From: Akkermansia sp.
GTDB lineage: Bacteria > Verrucomicrobiota > Verrucomicrobiia > Verrucomicrobiales > Akkermansiaceae
Direction of reading: 5' to 3'
Assembly (NCBI GenBank): GCA_017435505.1
Contig: JAFSEZ010000004.1
Span: forward strand, 53,730-117,729
Length of the DNA stretch: 64,000 nt
In this document: piece after piece, positions 17,155 through 25,025 of the stretch
How the letters are laid out: every line of letters begins with the position of its first letter
Numbering within the stretch: the stretch's first letter is position 1
Position numbers and translations under genes: made by a program
The notes under the pieces: generated by a model
What the model was told of the DNA's origin: nothing
What the model saw: the letters and a program-made list of their open reading frames with translations, nothing else
Databases searched by the model: none

Positions 17155-17871
17155 ATGCTGCGTTGGATATATCCGGTGACTTGTTCTGTATGCGGAGAAG
17201 CTGCGCCGCAGAGTTTGTGTGAATCGTGCATGGATGCTTTGCCTCGCGTGCCGCGTCCCCTCTGTTTGTATTGCGGAGCCGCTACGTATGGCACGGCTTC
17301 TGAGCCGGATTGTTGTGATGCGTGCAAAGGGGGCGGGCGAGAGTTTAGCTGGGCTCGCTCTGCTTTGGCGCTGGAAGGAGAAACCCGCCGCTTGGTGCAT
17401 GATTTGAAATATCACCACGCATCTTATTTGGCTGCACCGTTGGCAAGAATTTTGCACCGGTTATGGGAAGATACCCCGCAGTTGAACCGGGGTGGAGAAT
17501 GGGGGCTCGTACCGGTACCCGTCGATGCTCATCGGCGGCATGAGCGTGGCTACAATCAGGCCGAGCTTCTCGCCCGTGAACTCGCCTTGCTGTGCGGAAG
17601 TCGTGTTGTGCAGCCACTCACTCGCATGCAGAGTGAGGAGGAAAAACGCAGCATGACCCGCATGTCTGCTCGTGCTCGCAGGCAACAAGCCAATAAGGTC
17701 TATGCCCTCTCCAATACTTGGGAAGAGAAGAACGCATCGTTGCCCTCTCGTTTGGTGATTGTGGATGATGTGTACACAACCGGGGCAACCTCTCGTGCCT
17801 GCGCTCGCATCTTGAAGACGCTCCCCGGTGTGCAGGAAGTGGGCGTTCTTACCCTGGCGCGGGCCATGTGA
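17155..17871 (+). CDS. comF: ComF family phosphoribosyltransferase-like protein
   Basis: ComF proteins help DNA uptake or recombination in naturally competent bacteria; the biochemical role is unsettled. The 238-residue protein has two N-terminal Cys-rich zinc-binding stretches (CSVCGE..CESC and a second C-x2-C set around residues 38-60) followed by a PRTase domain. That domain has VPVPVDAHRRHERGYNQAELLA and the nucleotide-binding VIVDDVYTTGATSRA. Length is standard. It is co-transcribed with parA, 6 bases apart, and converges with xerD. Confidence 0.92.
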   Translation: MLRWIYPVTCSVCGEAAPQSLCESCMDALPRVPRPLCLYCGAATYGTASEPDCCDACKGGGREFSWARSALALEGETRRLVHDLKYHHASYLAAPLARILHRLWEDTPQLNRGGEWGLVPVPVDAHRRHERGYNQAELLARELALLCGSRVVQPLTRMQSEEEKRSMTRMSARARRQQANKVYALSNTWEEKNASLPSRLVIVDDVYTTGATSRACARILKTLPGVQEVGVLTLARAM

Positions 17872-17879
17872 GCTCCTGC

Positions 17880-18797
17880 TTACTTGTCTTTCCTGCCGCG
17901 AGGGTGAAAATGGCGGTGCAAACTCACTAAGCGTTTTTGCTCTACATGAGTGTAGATTTGCGTGGTAGCCAAATTGCTGTGTCCCAGCATATCTTGGATA
18001 ACGCGTAAATCTGCACCGTTTTCCAACAAATGAGTGGCGAAGGAGTGCCGCATGATATGCGGGTACACTTTGTCGCTAAGCCCGGCCAGCAATGCTCGCT
18101 CTTTGATAATTTGGCGAATGCGTTCGCGCGTGAGCATGCGGCCTCTGTTGGAAAGGAATACAGCTTGACTGTTCCCGCCCCGCCTTTCTCCCAACAGAAG
18201 GGGCCGGGCTTTTTGCATATAGCTCTTTAACGCTTTGGCGGCCATGCCTCCCAGGGGGACATAGCGCGTCTTGGAGCCCTTGCCGGTTACACGCAAAAAG
18301 TTATCTTCCCAATCGATGTGGTCCGGGCGCAGCGAGACAAGCTCGCTTACTCGCAACCCGCTGCTGTACAAAAGTTCCAGAATAGCTCTGTCTCGTGTTC
18401 CGAACGGAACTTCTGCCGGGGATATGGATTCCAAGAGCTGCCGAACAGTGTCGGCTGAGAGGGTTTCCGGTAATTGTTGGGTCGCCTTGCCGGCGCGCAA
18501 CAATTCAGCGGGGTTGCGCTCTATGGTTTTGCGCGATGCCAGGTATTTGAAAAAAATCCGCAGGTGAACCACCGCCACGCGGCAGGACGCCGCTGCCGCC
18601 CCGCTGCTGCGCAGTTCTCTTTGGTAGCTTGCCAGATGCTCCTCAGTCAACGCTTCCGGTGCCAACGCACGTTCATGACACCACGCTGCAAAACGACTGA
18701 GGCTGCGGTGGATGGAGAGACGATAATTTGCACTCAAGCCTCGCTCTGCTGCCAAGTAGAGCAAAAAGCGTTCGATGAGTGCCGCATAGGCTGACAT
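17880..18797 (-). CDS. xerD: Tyrosine recombinase XerD/XerC
   Basis: Resolves chromosome dimers at dif with its partner Xer recombinase. The 305-residue protein has an N-terminal SAM-like core-binding domain and a complete catalytic set: Arg in SSGLRVSELVSLRP, Lys in TGKGSKTRYVPL, His-x-x-Arg in MRHSFATHLLENGADLR, His in LGHSNLATTQIYTH, and the Tyr in that last motif. It follows a lipoprotein gene with a 2-base gap. The motif set is closer to XerD than to phage integrases, but C or D cannot be proved from one sequence. Confidence 0.92.
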   Translation of the reverse strand: MSAYAALIERFLLYLAAERGLSANYRLSIHRSLSRFAAWCHERALAPEALTEEHLASYQRELRSSGAAAASCRVAVVHLRIFFKYLASRKTIERNPAELLRAGKATQQLPETLSADTVRQLLESISPAEVPFGTRDRAILELLYSSGLRVSELVSLRPDHIDWEDNFLRVTGKGSKTRYVPLGGMAAKALKSYMQKARPLLLGERRGGNSQAVFLSNRGRMLTRERIRQIIKERALLAGLSDKVYPHIMRHSFATHLLENGADLRVIQDMLGHSNLATTQIYTHVEQKRLVSLHRHFHPRGRKDK

Positions 18798-18799
18798 GG

Positions 18800-19465
18800 T
18801 TATTCTCCGGCGGAGCCGCTAGGCTCAGGAAGCGGCACATCTGCGGGGTCGGGCAGGGGCACAGAGTCCAGCGATTTGCCTTCCAGCAAGGCCTTTTTGC
18901 GTGCTTCAAAAGCACTGCTCTTGTCGGACTGCTTTTTGGACACCACAACCGTACGCCCCACGCTATTCGTCATCAACTTCTGGTTAGATTCCAGCTCAAT
19001 GACTTCTCCCGGTTCGGGGAACATGGCATCGGCCGGGGCGGTAAAGTCCGCGCCCGGAACGCTCATTTCAGAAGTGGAAACCAAGTGAGTGACGGGACTT
19101 TGCATGTCAGATTCGCGCAGGAAACCCTTGCTGCCATCGTCTACTTGCACAAAGTAGTAGAGACCTTCGCAGGAAATAATTTTGGCGTTTTCCGTGTTGA
19201 CCATTTTGCCGGACACATCTTCATCGTAATCCGGATTGCGTTTGAAGAGGAATACCTTACCCTCATTTACTTTTTGGGTACTACCTGTTTCAAATGCGCC
19301 TTCTTTCACGCGCTTTGCTTTTTCGGCGGCGCGAGCTGCTTCGGTGCCGGGAGGATCAAGCGGAGAAGGCTCTTTGAGATATTCCGGTACATATTCACCC
19401 TTCTCCAGCAAGGAGCAGGAGCTGAGTAGCAGAACGGGGGCGAGTACGAGAGGGTAAAGCTTCAT
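18800..19465 (-). CDS. Putative lipoprotein of unknown function
   Basis: A 221-residue protein with a lipoprotein signal peptide; the lipobox LLSSC places the modified Cys at residue 17. The mature part is hydrophilic and begins with Pro- and Glu-rich sequence. A small beta-rich region (around residues 55-150) may be SH3-like, and the C-terminus repeats PLPDPADVPLPEP. The open frame reaches 19600, but ATG 19465 gives a proper signal peptide and lies 10 bases after a promoter -10 box. It precedes xerD by 2 bases. I do not recognise the family. Confidence 0.75.
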   Translation of the reverse strand: MKLYPLVLAPVLLLSSCSLLEKGEYVPEYLKEPSPLDPPGTEAARAAEKAKRVKEGAFETGSTQKVNEGKVFLFKRNPDYDEDVSGKMVNTENAKIISCEGLYYFVQVDDGSKGFLRESDMQSPVTHLVSTSEMSVPGADFTAPADAMFPEPGEVIELESNQKLMTNSVGRTVVVSKKQSDKSSAFEARKKALLEGKSLDSVPLPDPADVPLPEPSGSAGE

Positions 19466-19475
19466 GTGTAAACGT

Positions 19476-19503
19476 ATTTTATAGCTTCTTCGGTAAAAAA
19501 CAA
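19476..19503 (-). promoter_or_regulatory. Promoter of the lipoprotein-xerD unit, very short leader
   Basis: Minus strand: TTGTTT, 16 bases, TAAAAT, then 10 bases to the ATG at 19465. This is moderate as a promoter but matches the recurring spacing in the window. Confidence 0.5.
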
Positions 19504-19515
19504 GCACCTTTGTCG

Positions 19516-19884
19516 TCATGCTCGCATGAGAGCCTCGCGGTTCACGAAAAAGACGGCTCCCAGCACACACAGAAACGCCCACAGATAATCCCATTTCCAA
19601 TGTTCACCCATGTATAACAGCATGAATGGGATGAAGATGCTCAGGGTGATGGTTTCCTGCATGATTTTGAGCTGCGCCAGCGATAAGCCGATTGAGCGCC
19701 CCAGGTGGTTCGCCGGCACCATGAAACAGTACTCGAAAAAAGCCAGTCCCCAGCTCATCAGGATGAGTTTCCACATGGATGAATCTGCGGTTTCGCCCGG
19801 CTTCCGCAAAAAGCCATACCAAGCAAAGGTCATCACAATGTTGCTGATGGTCAGTAGCAGAATAGTGAGGGAAAGTTTAATCAT
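19516..19884 (-). CDS. DUF486 family (DMT superfamily) small membrane protein
   Basis: A 122-residue protein with four hydrophobic segments. The family pattern includes TFAWYGFL near the first helix, WGLAFFEYCFMVPANHLGR, LSLAQLKIMQETITLSIF and WDYLWAFLCVLGAVFFVN. DUF486 proteins are small drug/metabolite-superfamily proteins with no known substrate. The ATG at 19884 is chosen because the longer frame overlaps the promoter. It is adjacent to, but separately transcribed from, the lipoprotein gene. Confidence 0.85.
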   Translation of the reverse strand: MIKLSLTILLLTISNIVMTFAWYGFLRKPGETADSSMWKLILMSWGLAFFEYCFMVPANHLGRSIGLSLAQLKIMQETITLSIFIPFMLLYMGEHWKWDYLWAFLCVLGAVFFVNREALMRA

Positions 19885-19905
19885 GGCCGCTTGTGTCGTC
19901 GCGGC

Positions 19906-19934
19906 ATCATAGACCTGCATTCTTTTTAAGTCAA
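19906..19934 (-). promoter_or_regulatory. Promoter of the DUF486 gene
   Basis: Minus strand: TTGACT, 17 bases, TATGAT, then 21 bases to the ATG at 19884, giving a leader of about 14 bases. Confidence 0.65.
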
Positions 19935-20024
19935 TGAAAATGCGAGTAATTTTCAACAAGTGAAATGAGAGTGTTGAGATTTCCTGAATTGCGTGTCATT
20001 CTACGAATGGTTGGCGTTTTGTAT

Positions 20025-20053
20025 TGGACAAGCGGGGGTGGGGTGTCTATAAT
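20025..20053 (+). promoter_or_regulatory. Promoter of the dynamin-like GTPase gene, very short leader
   Basis: TGGACA, 17 bases, perfect TATAAT, then 11 bases to the ATG at 20065. The spacer is notably G-rich. Confidence 0.7.
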
Positions 20054-20064
20054 ACCTGTGGTAA

Positions 20065-21705
20065 ATGCTAAATCGAGGATTCAGAACACAAGAGAGCCTT
20101 GCTCGCTATTGGGCCGAGCAGGCTGTTGATTTGTGCAATGATATTGACGATGAATCTCTTGTAGAGCATATTGAGCCGGTTCATGCCGCCATTCGCGGCT
20201 TGGAAAAAGACCGCCGAATCATGGTCATAGGTGGTGATTCCTGCGGTAAATCCACTTTGCTTTCGGGGATTGCCGGAGCACCCCTTATAGCGCGTGTGCC
20301 GCTCCAGCGCCATTATGTGTGCTGGCGTTATCGTAGTGCCGATGGCGATGCTACTTGCTCGCGCTTTTTGCCATACGAGCATCTTTCCGGGCTGGAATTG
20401 GTTGATACACAATCGTGCTCCGATGCAGCGGTGGCAGATACGGTGCGGCAATTGTTGCAGGGGGCAGATGTGGTGATAGCCACGGTAGATGGGCGCAATT
20501 ATGCGCAATCCCCCGTGTGGTCGGTGCTCAACTCCATGCCGGATAAGATGGTGGGTGAGTGCTTGCTTGCAGTCACTTTTACAGAAAAACTTGCCGCTGA
20601 AGCCGCCCTGAACCTCAAAGAAAAACTGCGCGATTTTTGCCGCGAACAGTTGGGAAACACCTTGCCCCTCTATTTTGTGAATCCCACCGCTGAGCAGGAC
20701 TGCGAGGTCTTTGCAGAGCGCGTACAGGAGGCTCTGCGCATGCCTGATGGCGTGCGTGCAACCATTCGTCGCGTGCTTGATAAGGGGGTGGAATTGGTGC
20801 GCAAACAAGGGCGCGTGCTCAATGCCCGTGCTGCTGTGGGGCGCACGGATAGCGGTTTCTTGGCCGGTATTGAGCAGGAGATAGATAATTTCCTTTCCCA
20901 CCAGATGCTGGGGGTGAAACAGCGTTGCGAAGCCTATGTAGGTTCTGTCAATGCGACACTCCCTCTTTTACTGGGATGTGTGCGCCGAGCCCTGGGATCG
21001 ACCCTTTCCCCCGTGGTGCTCATGCGTTTGGAACAGATGGGTGCAGGTACTGAAAAGTGCTTCTACCGCATGATTCTTGATGAAGTGACGAAACAACAGC
21101 AGGAATCTGACGAACAGTTTATTCTCTCCTGCGCCGGACACTGGAAGAGTGTGCGACCTCGCATGAAAAAGACCTTGGAATGCGAAATCGGGGAGTTCCC
21201 TACCGAATCGCTCGAAGTTGAATTGTCTGAACTGCGCAGTCGTATGGGGCGGGAGCTTTATGAGCCCTTTAAGAGTGCAGGGCTGCGCAACAAAATGGCA
21301 GATTTGTACAAGAAGCGTATCGGCTGGATGCGCGCTTTTGTGGGGTTTGTTTGCCTGTTCCTTTTCGTGGCCGGTGTACTGGGCTTCATTGGACAGGACG
21401 AGCCGGCCATATATAGCGTAGGTGTCGCCGGTGTGATTTGGCTGGTTGGTTCTCTGGCACATTTGGTTGCGTCCCGTCGCATCCGTTACGAGGTGCTGCG
21501 ACTCGCAGCCACATTGGAAGCACCTTTGCGCAGTGCCATTGCGGCAGCTGTGGAAAAATTGGTCATTTCCCGCGTGTCGGCATACAGACGCCTGTATACC
21601 GCACCACGCCACAAGGTCGCACAGCAGGAGGCCATGTTGGAGCCTTTGCAGAAACGATACAGCACCATCAATATCCAGCTTAGCTCGGTATTCCCGCGCA
21701 TCTGA
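20065..21705 (+). CDS. Divergent dynamin-like GTPase with membrane hairpin
   Basis: A 546-residue protein. The N-terminal P-loop GGDSCGKST (56-64) and a G3-like LVDTQS (112-117) indicate a GTPase-type fold. A long helical region with many heptad-like stretches follows, then two close hydrophobic segments (about residues 425-442 and 452-470), then a final helical tail. This layout (G domain, helical bundle, paired membrane segments, helical return) is that of bacterial dynamin-like proteins, which remodel or repair membranes. A clear G4 N/TKxD motif is not visible; TFTEK near residue 172 is the best candidate. It precedes rarA by 26 bases. Family assignment is an inference from architecture. 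Confidence 0.65.
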   Translation: MLNRGFRTQESLARYWAEQAVDLCNDIDDESLVEHIEPVHAAIRGLEKDRRIMVIGGDSCGKSTLLSGIAGAPLIARVPLQRHYVCWRYRSADGDATCSRFLPYEHLSGLELVDTQSCSDAAVADTVRQLLQGADVVIATVDGRNYAQSPVWSVLNSMPDKMVGECLLAVTFTEKLAAEAALNLKEKLRDFCREQLGNTLPLYFVNPTAEQDCEVFAERVQEALRMPDGVRATIRRVLDKGVELVRKQGRVLNARAAVGRTDSGFLAGIEQEIDNFLSHQMLGVKQRCEAYVGSVNATLPLLLGCVRRALGSTLSPVVLMRLEQMGAGTEKCFYRMILDEVTKQQQESDEQFILSCAGHWKSVRPRMKKTLECEIGEFPTESLEVELSELRSRMGRELYEPFKSAGLRNKMADLYKKRIGWMRAFVGFVCLFLFVAGVLGFIGQDEPAIYSVGVAGVIWLVGSLAHLVASRRIRYEVLRLAATLEAPLRSAIAAAVEKLVISRVSAYRRLYTAPRHKVAQQEAMLEPLQKRYSTINIQLSSVFPRI

Positions 21706-21731
21706 TAGGCAGCTCCTTTTTTCATCTTGGT

Positions 21732-23093
21732 ATGGACGACCTTTTTACACCGCACGGGAGAAGCACCGACGGCGAGATGCCGGAGACCGATGCCTTATCT
21801 GCCATGCCCTTGGCCGCGCGCATGCGCCCTGAAACCCTGGAGGAGGTCGCCGGGCAAAAGCATTTGCTGGCAGATGGTAAATTGCTGCGCCGCGCAATAG
21901 AAACCGATCGCTTTTCCTCCCTTATCTTTTATGGCCCGCCCGGCGTAGGTAAGACAACTTTGGCTTATGTGATTGCTCAGCAAACAAGCGCATATTTTGT
22001 GATGCTCAACGGGGTAGAATCCAACGTGAGTGAGGTGCGTGACAAGATAGCTGAGGCACGGGCTCGCCAGACCTTGCATGGGCAGAAGACCATCTTGTTT
22101 GTAGATGAGTTGCACCGTTTCAACAAAGCACAGCAGGACGTGCTGCTGCCTCATTTGGAAAAGGGGACAGTACGTTTTATTGGAGCTACAACGGAGAACC
22201 CTTATTTTGCCATCAATTCTGCCATGTTGTCCCGTTCCCAGATTTTTCCCTTGGAACCGGTGCCTGCTGATGAATTGGTGAGTCTTATGCGGCGAGCCGC
22301 CGCAGATACTCGCAGAGGCTTGGGTAAGATGCTTTTGCGGGTGGATTCGGATGCCTTGGAACACATGGCGCTCAAAGCCGATGGCGATGCTCGCAAGGCT
22401 CTTACCGCACTCGAAGTGGCTGTTCTTTCCACCCCGGCAGGAGCAGATGGGTATATTCATGTTGATTTGGCAGTGGCAGAAGAATCCATCCAGAAAAAGG
22501 CTGTCAAATATGACCGCGCCGGTGATGGACACTACGACACGATATCCGCCTTCATCAAATCCATGCGTGGTAGCGACCCTGATGCTGCGCTCTATTGGCT
22601 GGCCTACATGCTCAATGCGGGCGAGGATATACGCTTTATCGCGCGCCGATTGGTCATCTGCGCGAGTGAGGATGTGGGCTTGGCCGACTCAAACGCGCTG
22701 CGGGTAGCTCTCTCTGCTGCACGCGCTGCGGAGATGGTAGGCATGCCGGAAGCGCGAATACCGCTGGCTCATGCGACCGTTTATATCGCTACTGCACCCA
22801 AGAGCAATTCTGCATACAAAGCCTTGGATGCGGCCTTGGAAGATGTGCGCAATGGTAAAACTCTGGCCGTGCCGGATCACTTGGCCACACCTACTCGCAA
22901 AAAACTGGCTCGCCTGCGTGGTGTAGCAGAGGAAGACACCCGGTATAAATATGCCCACGATTTCGGAGACGAGCACTACGTGCCGCAGGCTTATTTGCCG
23001 GAGGGGCGTGTGTATTACCATCCTACCACAAACGGAATGGAGTTGCGCATCACAGAACGCATGGAATACCTGCGCAAACTGCGGGAGCAGTAG
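21732..23093 (+). CDS. rarA: Replication-associated recombination protein A (AAA+ ATPase)
   Basis: Acts at stalled replication forks; homologue of E. coli RarA/MgsA and eukaryotic WRNIP1. The 453-residue protein has RMRPETLEEVAGQKHLL, Walker A GPPGVGKTTLAY, Walker B FVDELHRFNKAQQD, sensor GATTENPYFAIN, and the C-terminal tetramerisation region ending in YLPEGRVYYHPTTNGMELRI. The length is typical. It is probably co-transcribed with the dynamin-like gene and converges with ftsQ. Confidence 0.95.
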   Translation: MDDLFTPHGRSTDGEMPETDALSAMPLAARMRPETLEEVAGQKHLLADGKLLRRAIETDRFSSLIFYGPPGVGKTTLAYVIAQQTSAYFVMLNGVESNVSEVRDKIAEARARQTLHGQKTILFVDELHRFNKAQQDVLLPHLEKGTVRFIGATTENPYFAINSAMLSRSQIFPLEPVPADELVSLMRRAAADTRRGLGKMLLRVDSDALEHMALKADGDARKALTALEVAVLSTPAGADGYIHVDLAVAEESIQKKAVKYDRAGDGHYDTISAFIKSMRGSDPDAALYWLAYMLNAGEDIRFIARRLVICASEDVGLADSNALRVALSAARAAEMVGMPEARIPLAHATVYIATAPKSNSAYKALDAALEDVRNGKTLAVPDHLATPTRKKLARLRGVAEEDTRYKYAHDFGDEHYVPQAYLPEGRVYYHPTTNGMELRITERMEYLRKLREQ

Positions 23094-23110
23094 GGGATTT
23101 ATGCACGGGC

Positions 23111-24082
23111 TCAGCGGTGCTCGCGACTCTTTTTCTTCTTGTCCCCGGCTTTCTCTTCCTCTTTCTCCTGCTCGGTGTCTTCTGCCGGGATAACCGTGGG
23201 GTTGATGCGCTGGATGACGTTGATACTGCGTGCTTTCATGCCGGTCACCTGAGCGTGTTCCAAAATCATGGCCAAACGCTCCATCTGCTCCTTGATTTCG
23301 TATACCTGCATGGTGACGGAAGTACCATTATCCAGCGTGAGCTGGATTTTCCACTCTTTGGGGCGGAATATTTCGCGGATGGCGGGAATTTCCGTCAAAT
23401 CATAGGCGTTGGAGGCTGCAATCAGTTCGCGGATGGGGCGGCAGCGTTCCTCTGCAATGCGTTCTCCTACCTTGAGCTCTTTCACATCTGCCAATTGCAG
23501 ATACCACGTGGGTACACCCATGTACTTGCTGTGGTATTCTGCATTGACGGGGAATAGCACCCCCTTTGGATCCATGAAAAGTCTCGTGCGCCGCCCGGTG
23601 CTGGCTCCGCTTTCCATCTCCACAAAGACAATAGGGATGCGCTCGTCTACTTCAATGTGAAGTGTGTCCGGCAGCTCGGCGCGAATGCGTACTGAATCAA
23701 TGCTTGGGATGTTTTCCAGCTTTTTCTGCATGCCTGCCACATCCAGCGTAGCCATGTTTACCGATCCCTCGATGCCGAGGATTTTGAGAGCTTGTTCCTT
23801 GCTGATGAGGTCGCGGTGGGATTTGTAGCTGATGTTGTCGATGCTGAGACTATAGGCTTTTTCAATGGCGTAATTGCAACAGAGCCAGATACCATAGGCC
23901 AGAGCTATTGCACCAATGACGATGAGTGAGTAACGCCGCAGCCATCGCCCTGCGCGCCGCAGGGCAATCATGCTGAAAAGACGCGTTTTGAGCGACAGAG
24001 CCTTCTCAAGCAGCTGGACATTTGTCTTCTGCTCCGAGCGGAATTTGTTCTGTCGTTTCATCGCGGGTTTGAGGCGGTTCAA
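23111..24082 (-). CDS. ftsQ: Cell division protein FtsQ
   Basis: A bitopic divisome protein linking early and late division proteins. The 323-residue protein has a basic cytoplasmic N-terminus, one membrane segment (about residues 52-70), a POTRA-like domain starting at SISYKSHRDL-type sequence (ISYKSHRDLISKEQALKILGI), and an FtsQ beta domain. The C-terminus is a charged Glu/Lys-rich tail of about 25 residues. ATG 24082 overlaps the ddl stop by 4 bases (ATGA), showing translational coupling; ATG at residue 8 is an alternative. The usual next gene, ftsA, is absent: rarA converges instead. Confidence 0.85.
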   Translation of the reverse strand: MNRLKPAMKRQNKFRSEQKTNVQLLEKALSLKTRLFSMIALRRAGRWLRRYSLIVIGAIALAYGIWLCCNYAIEKAYSLSIDNISYKSHRDLISKEQALKILGIEGSVNMATLDVAGMQKKLENIPSIDSVRIRAELPDTLHIEVDERIPIVFVEMESGASTGRRTRLFMDPKGVLFPVNAEYHSKYMGVPTWYLQLADVKELKVGERIAEERCRPIRELIAASNAYDLTEIPAIREIFRPKEWKIQLTLDNGTSVTMQVYEIKEQMERLAMILEHAQVTGMKARSINVIQRINPTVIPAEDTEQEKEEEKAGDKKKKSREHR

Positions 24083-25002
24083 CCGCGGGGCTGGTTCAGG
24101 GAAATTTCTGCGATACGGGTGCAGAGTTCCCCGAATGAAATACCCACTGCCTTAGCTGCCTTCGGGAAAAGAGATGCGCTCGTCATGCCCGGGATGGTGT
24201 TGATTTCCAACACGTAGGGTTTGCCATCATCCGTCAATAATACGTCCACACGGCCATACACTTCTACGTTCAGCGCATGGTATGCCGCCAGAGCCGCTTG
24301 TTGCACGGCTTTGGTCTCCTCCTCGCTGATATCGGCGGGGCAGATGTAATCGGACCCGGCTCCACCATACAGGGAAGGGTATTTGTTGTTCATATCGTAG
24401 AAACCGGAGCGCGGGCAAATGTGGATGACGGGCAGGGCTTCACCATTGAAAATAGCTACGGTGAGTTCCTTGCCCTGGATGAACTCCTCCACAAGCAACG
24501 TCTTGCCGTATTTACCGGCCTCGGCTACGGCGGGGGCTAGTTCGGCGGCTTCTTTTACAATCTGAACCCCTACGGAAGAACCTTCGCATGGCGGTTTGAT
24601 GACACAGGGTACCGGAATACTCGGCATCTGGTCTGCGGTGATAACCTCGCTGGCAGGTGTGGGCACCCCAGCAGCTACAAAAGCTTCCTTGGTGAGCACC
24701 TTGTCAAAGCATTTTCGACTTGTTTCTGAACCGGCACCGGTGTAGGGGATTCCCAGTTTTTCCAAGTAGCTTTGCAGACCGCCATCTTCGCCGTATGTAC
24801 CGTGGATGATGTTGTAGCAAAGTTCTGTTCCTTCGGGAATGACCGGGGATTCAGAATCCACGACAACCGGGGTTACATGGGTGAAACCTTCTTGTTGCAG
24901 TGCTTCCAATACCGCTTTACCGGAGGTGATGGACACCTCTCGCTCCGAACCGGGGCCACCCATCAGCAGTGCAATGGCCGTCTCTTTCGTCAATGTTTTC
25001 AT
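24079..25002 (-). CDS. ddl: D-alanine--D-alanine ligase
   Basis: Makes the D-Ala-D-Ala dipeptide for peptidoglycan. The 307-residue ATP-grasp protein has LMGGPGSEREVSI at the N-terminus (glycine-rich loop), IHGTYGEDGGLQSYLE, CVIKPPCEGSSVGV, VEEFIQGKELTVAIF, and the metal-binding VLEINTIPGMTSASLFP. It follows murC-murB by 23 bases and overlaps ftsQ, the conserved dcw order. The length is normal for Ddl. Confidence 0.95.
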   Translation of the reverse strand: MKTLTKETAIALLMGGPGSEREVSITSGKAVLEALQQEGFTHVTPVVVDSESPVIPEGTELCYNIIHGTYGEDGGLQSYLEKLGIPYTGAGSETSRKCFDKVLTKEAFVAAGVPTPASEVITADQMPSIPVPCVIKPPCEGSSVGVQIVKEAAELAPAVAEAGKYGKTLLVEEFIQGKELTVAIFNGEALPVIHICPRSGFYDMNNKYPSLYGGAGSDYICPADISEEETKAVQQAALAAYHALNVEVYGRVDVLLTDDGKPYVLEINTIPGMTSASLFPKAAKAVGISFGELCTRIAEISLNQPRG

Positions 25003-25025
25003 GGTGTGTTTGAAAGGGTGTGAAA

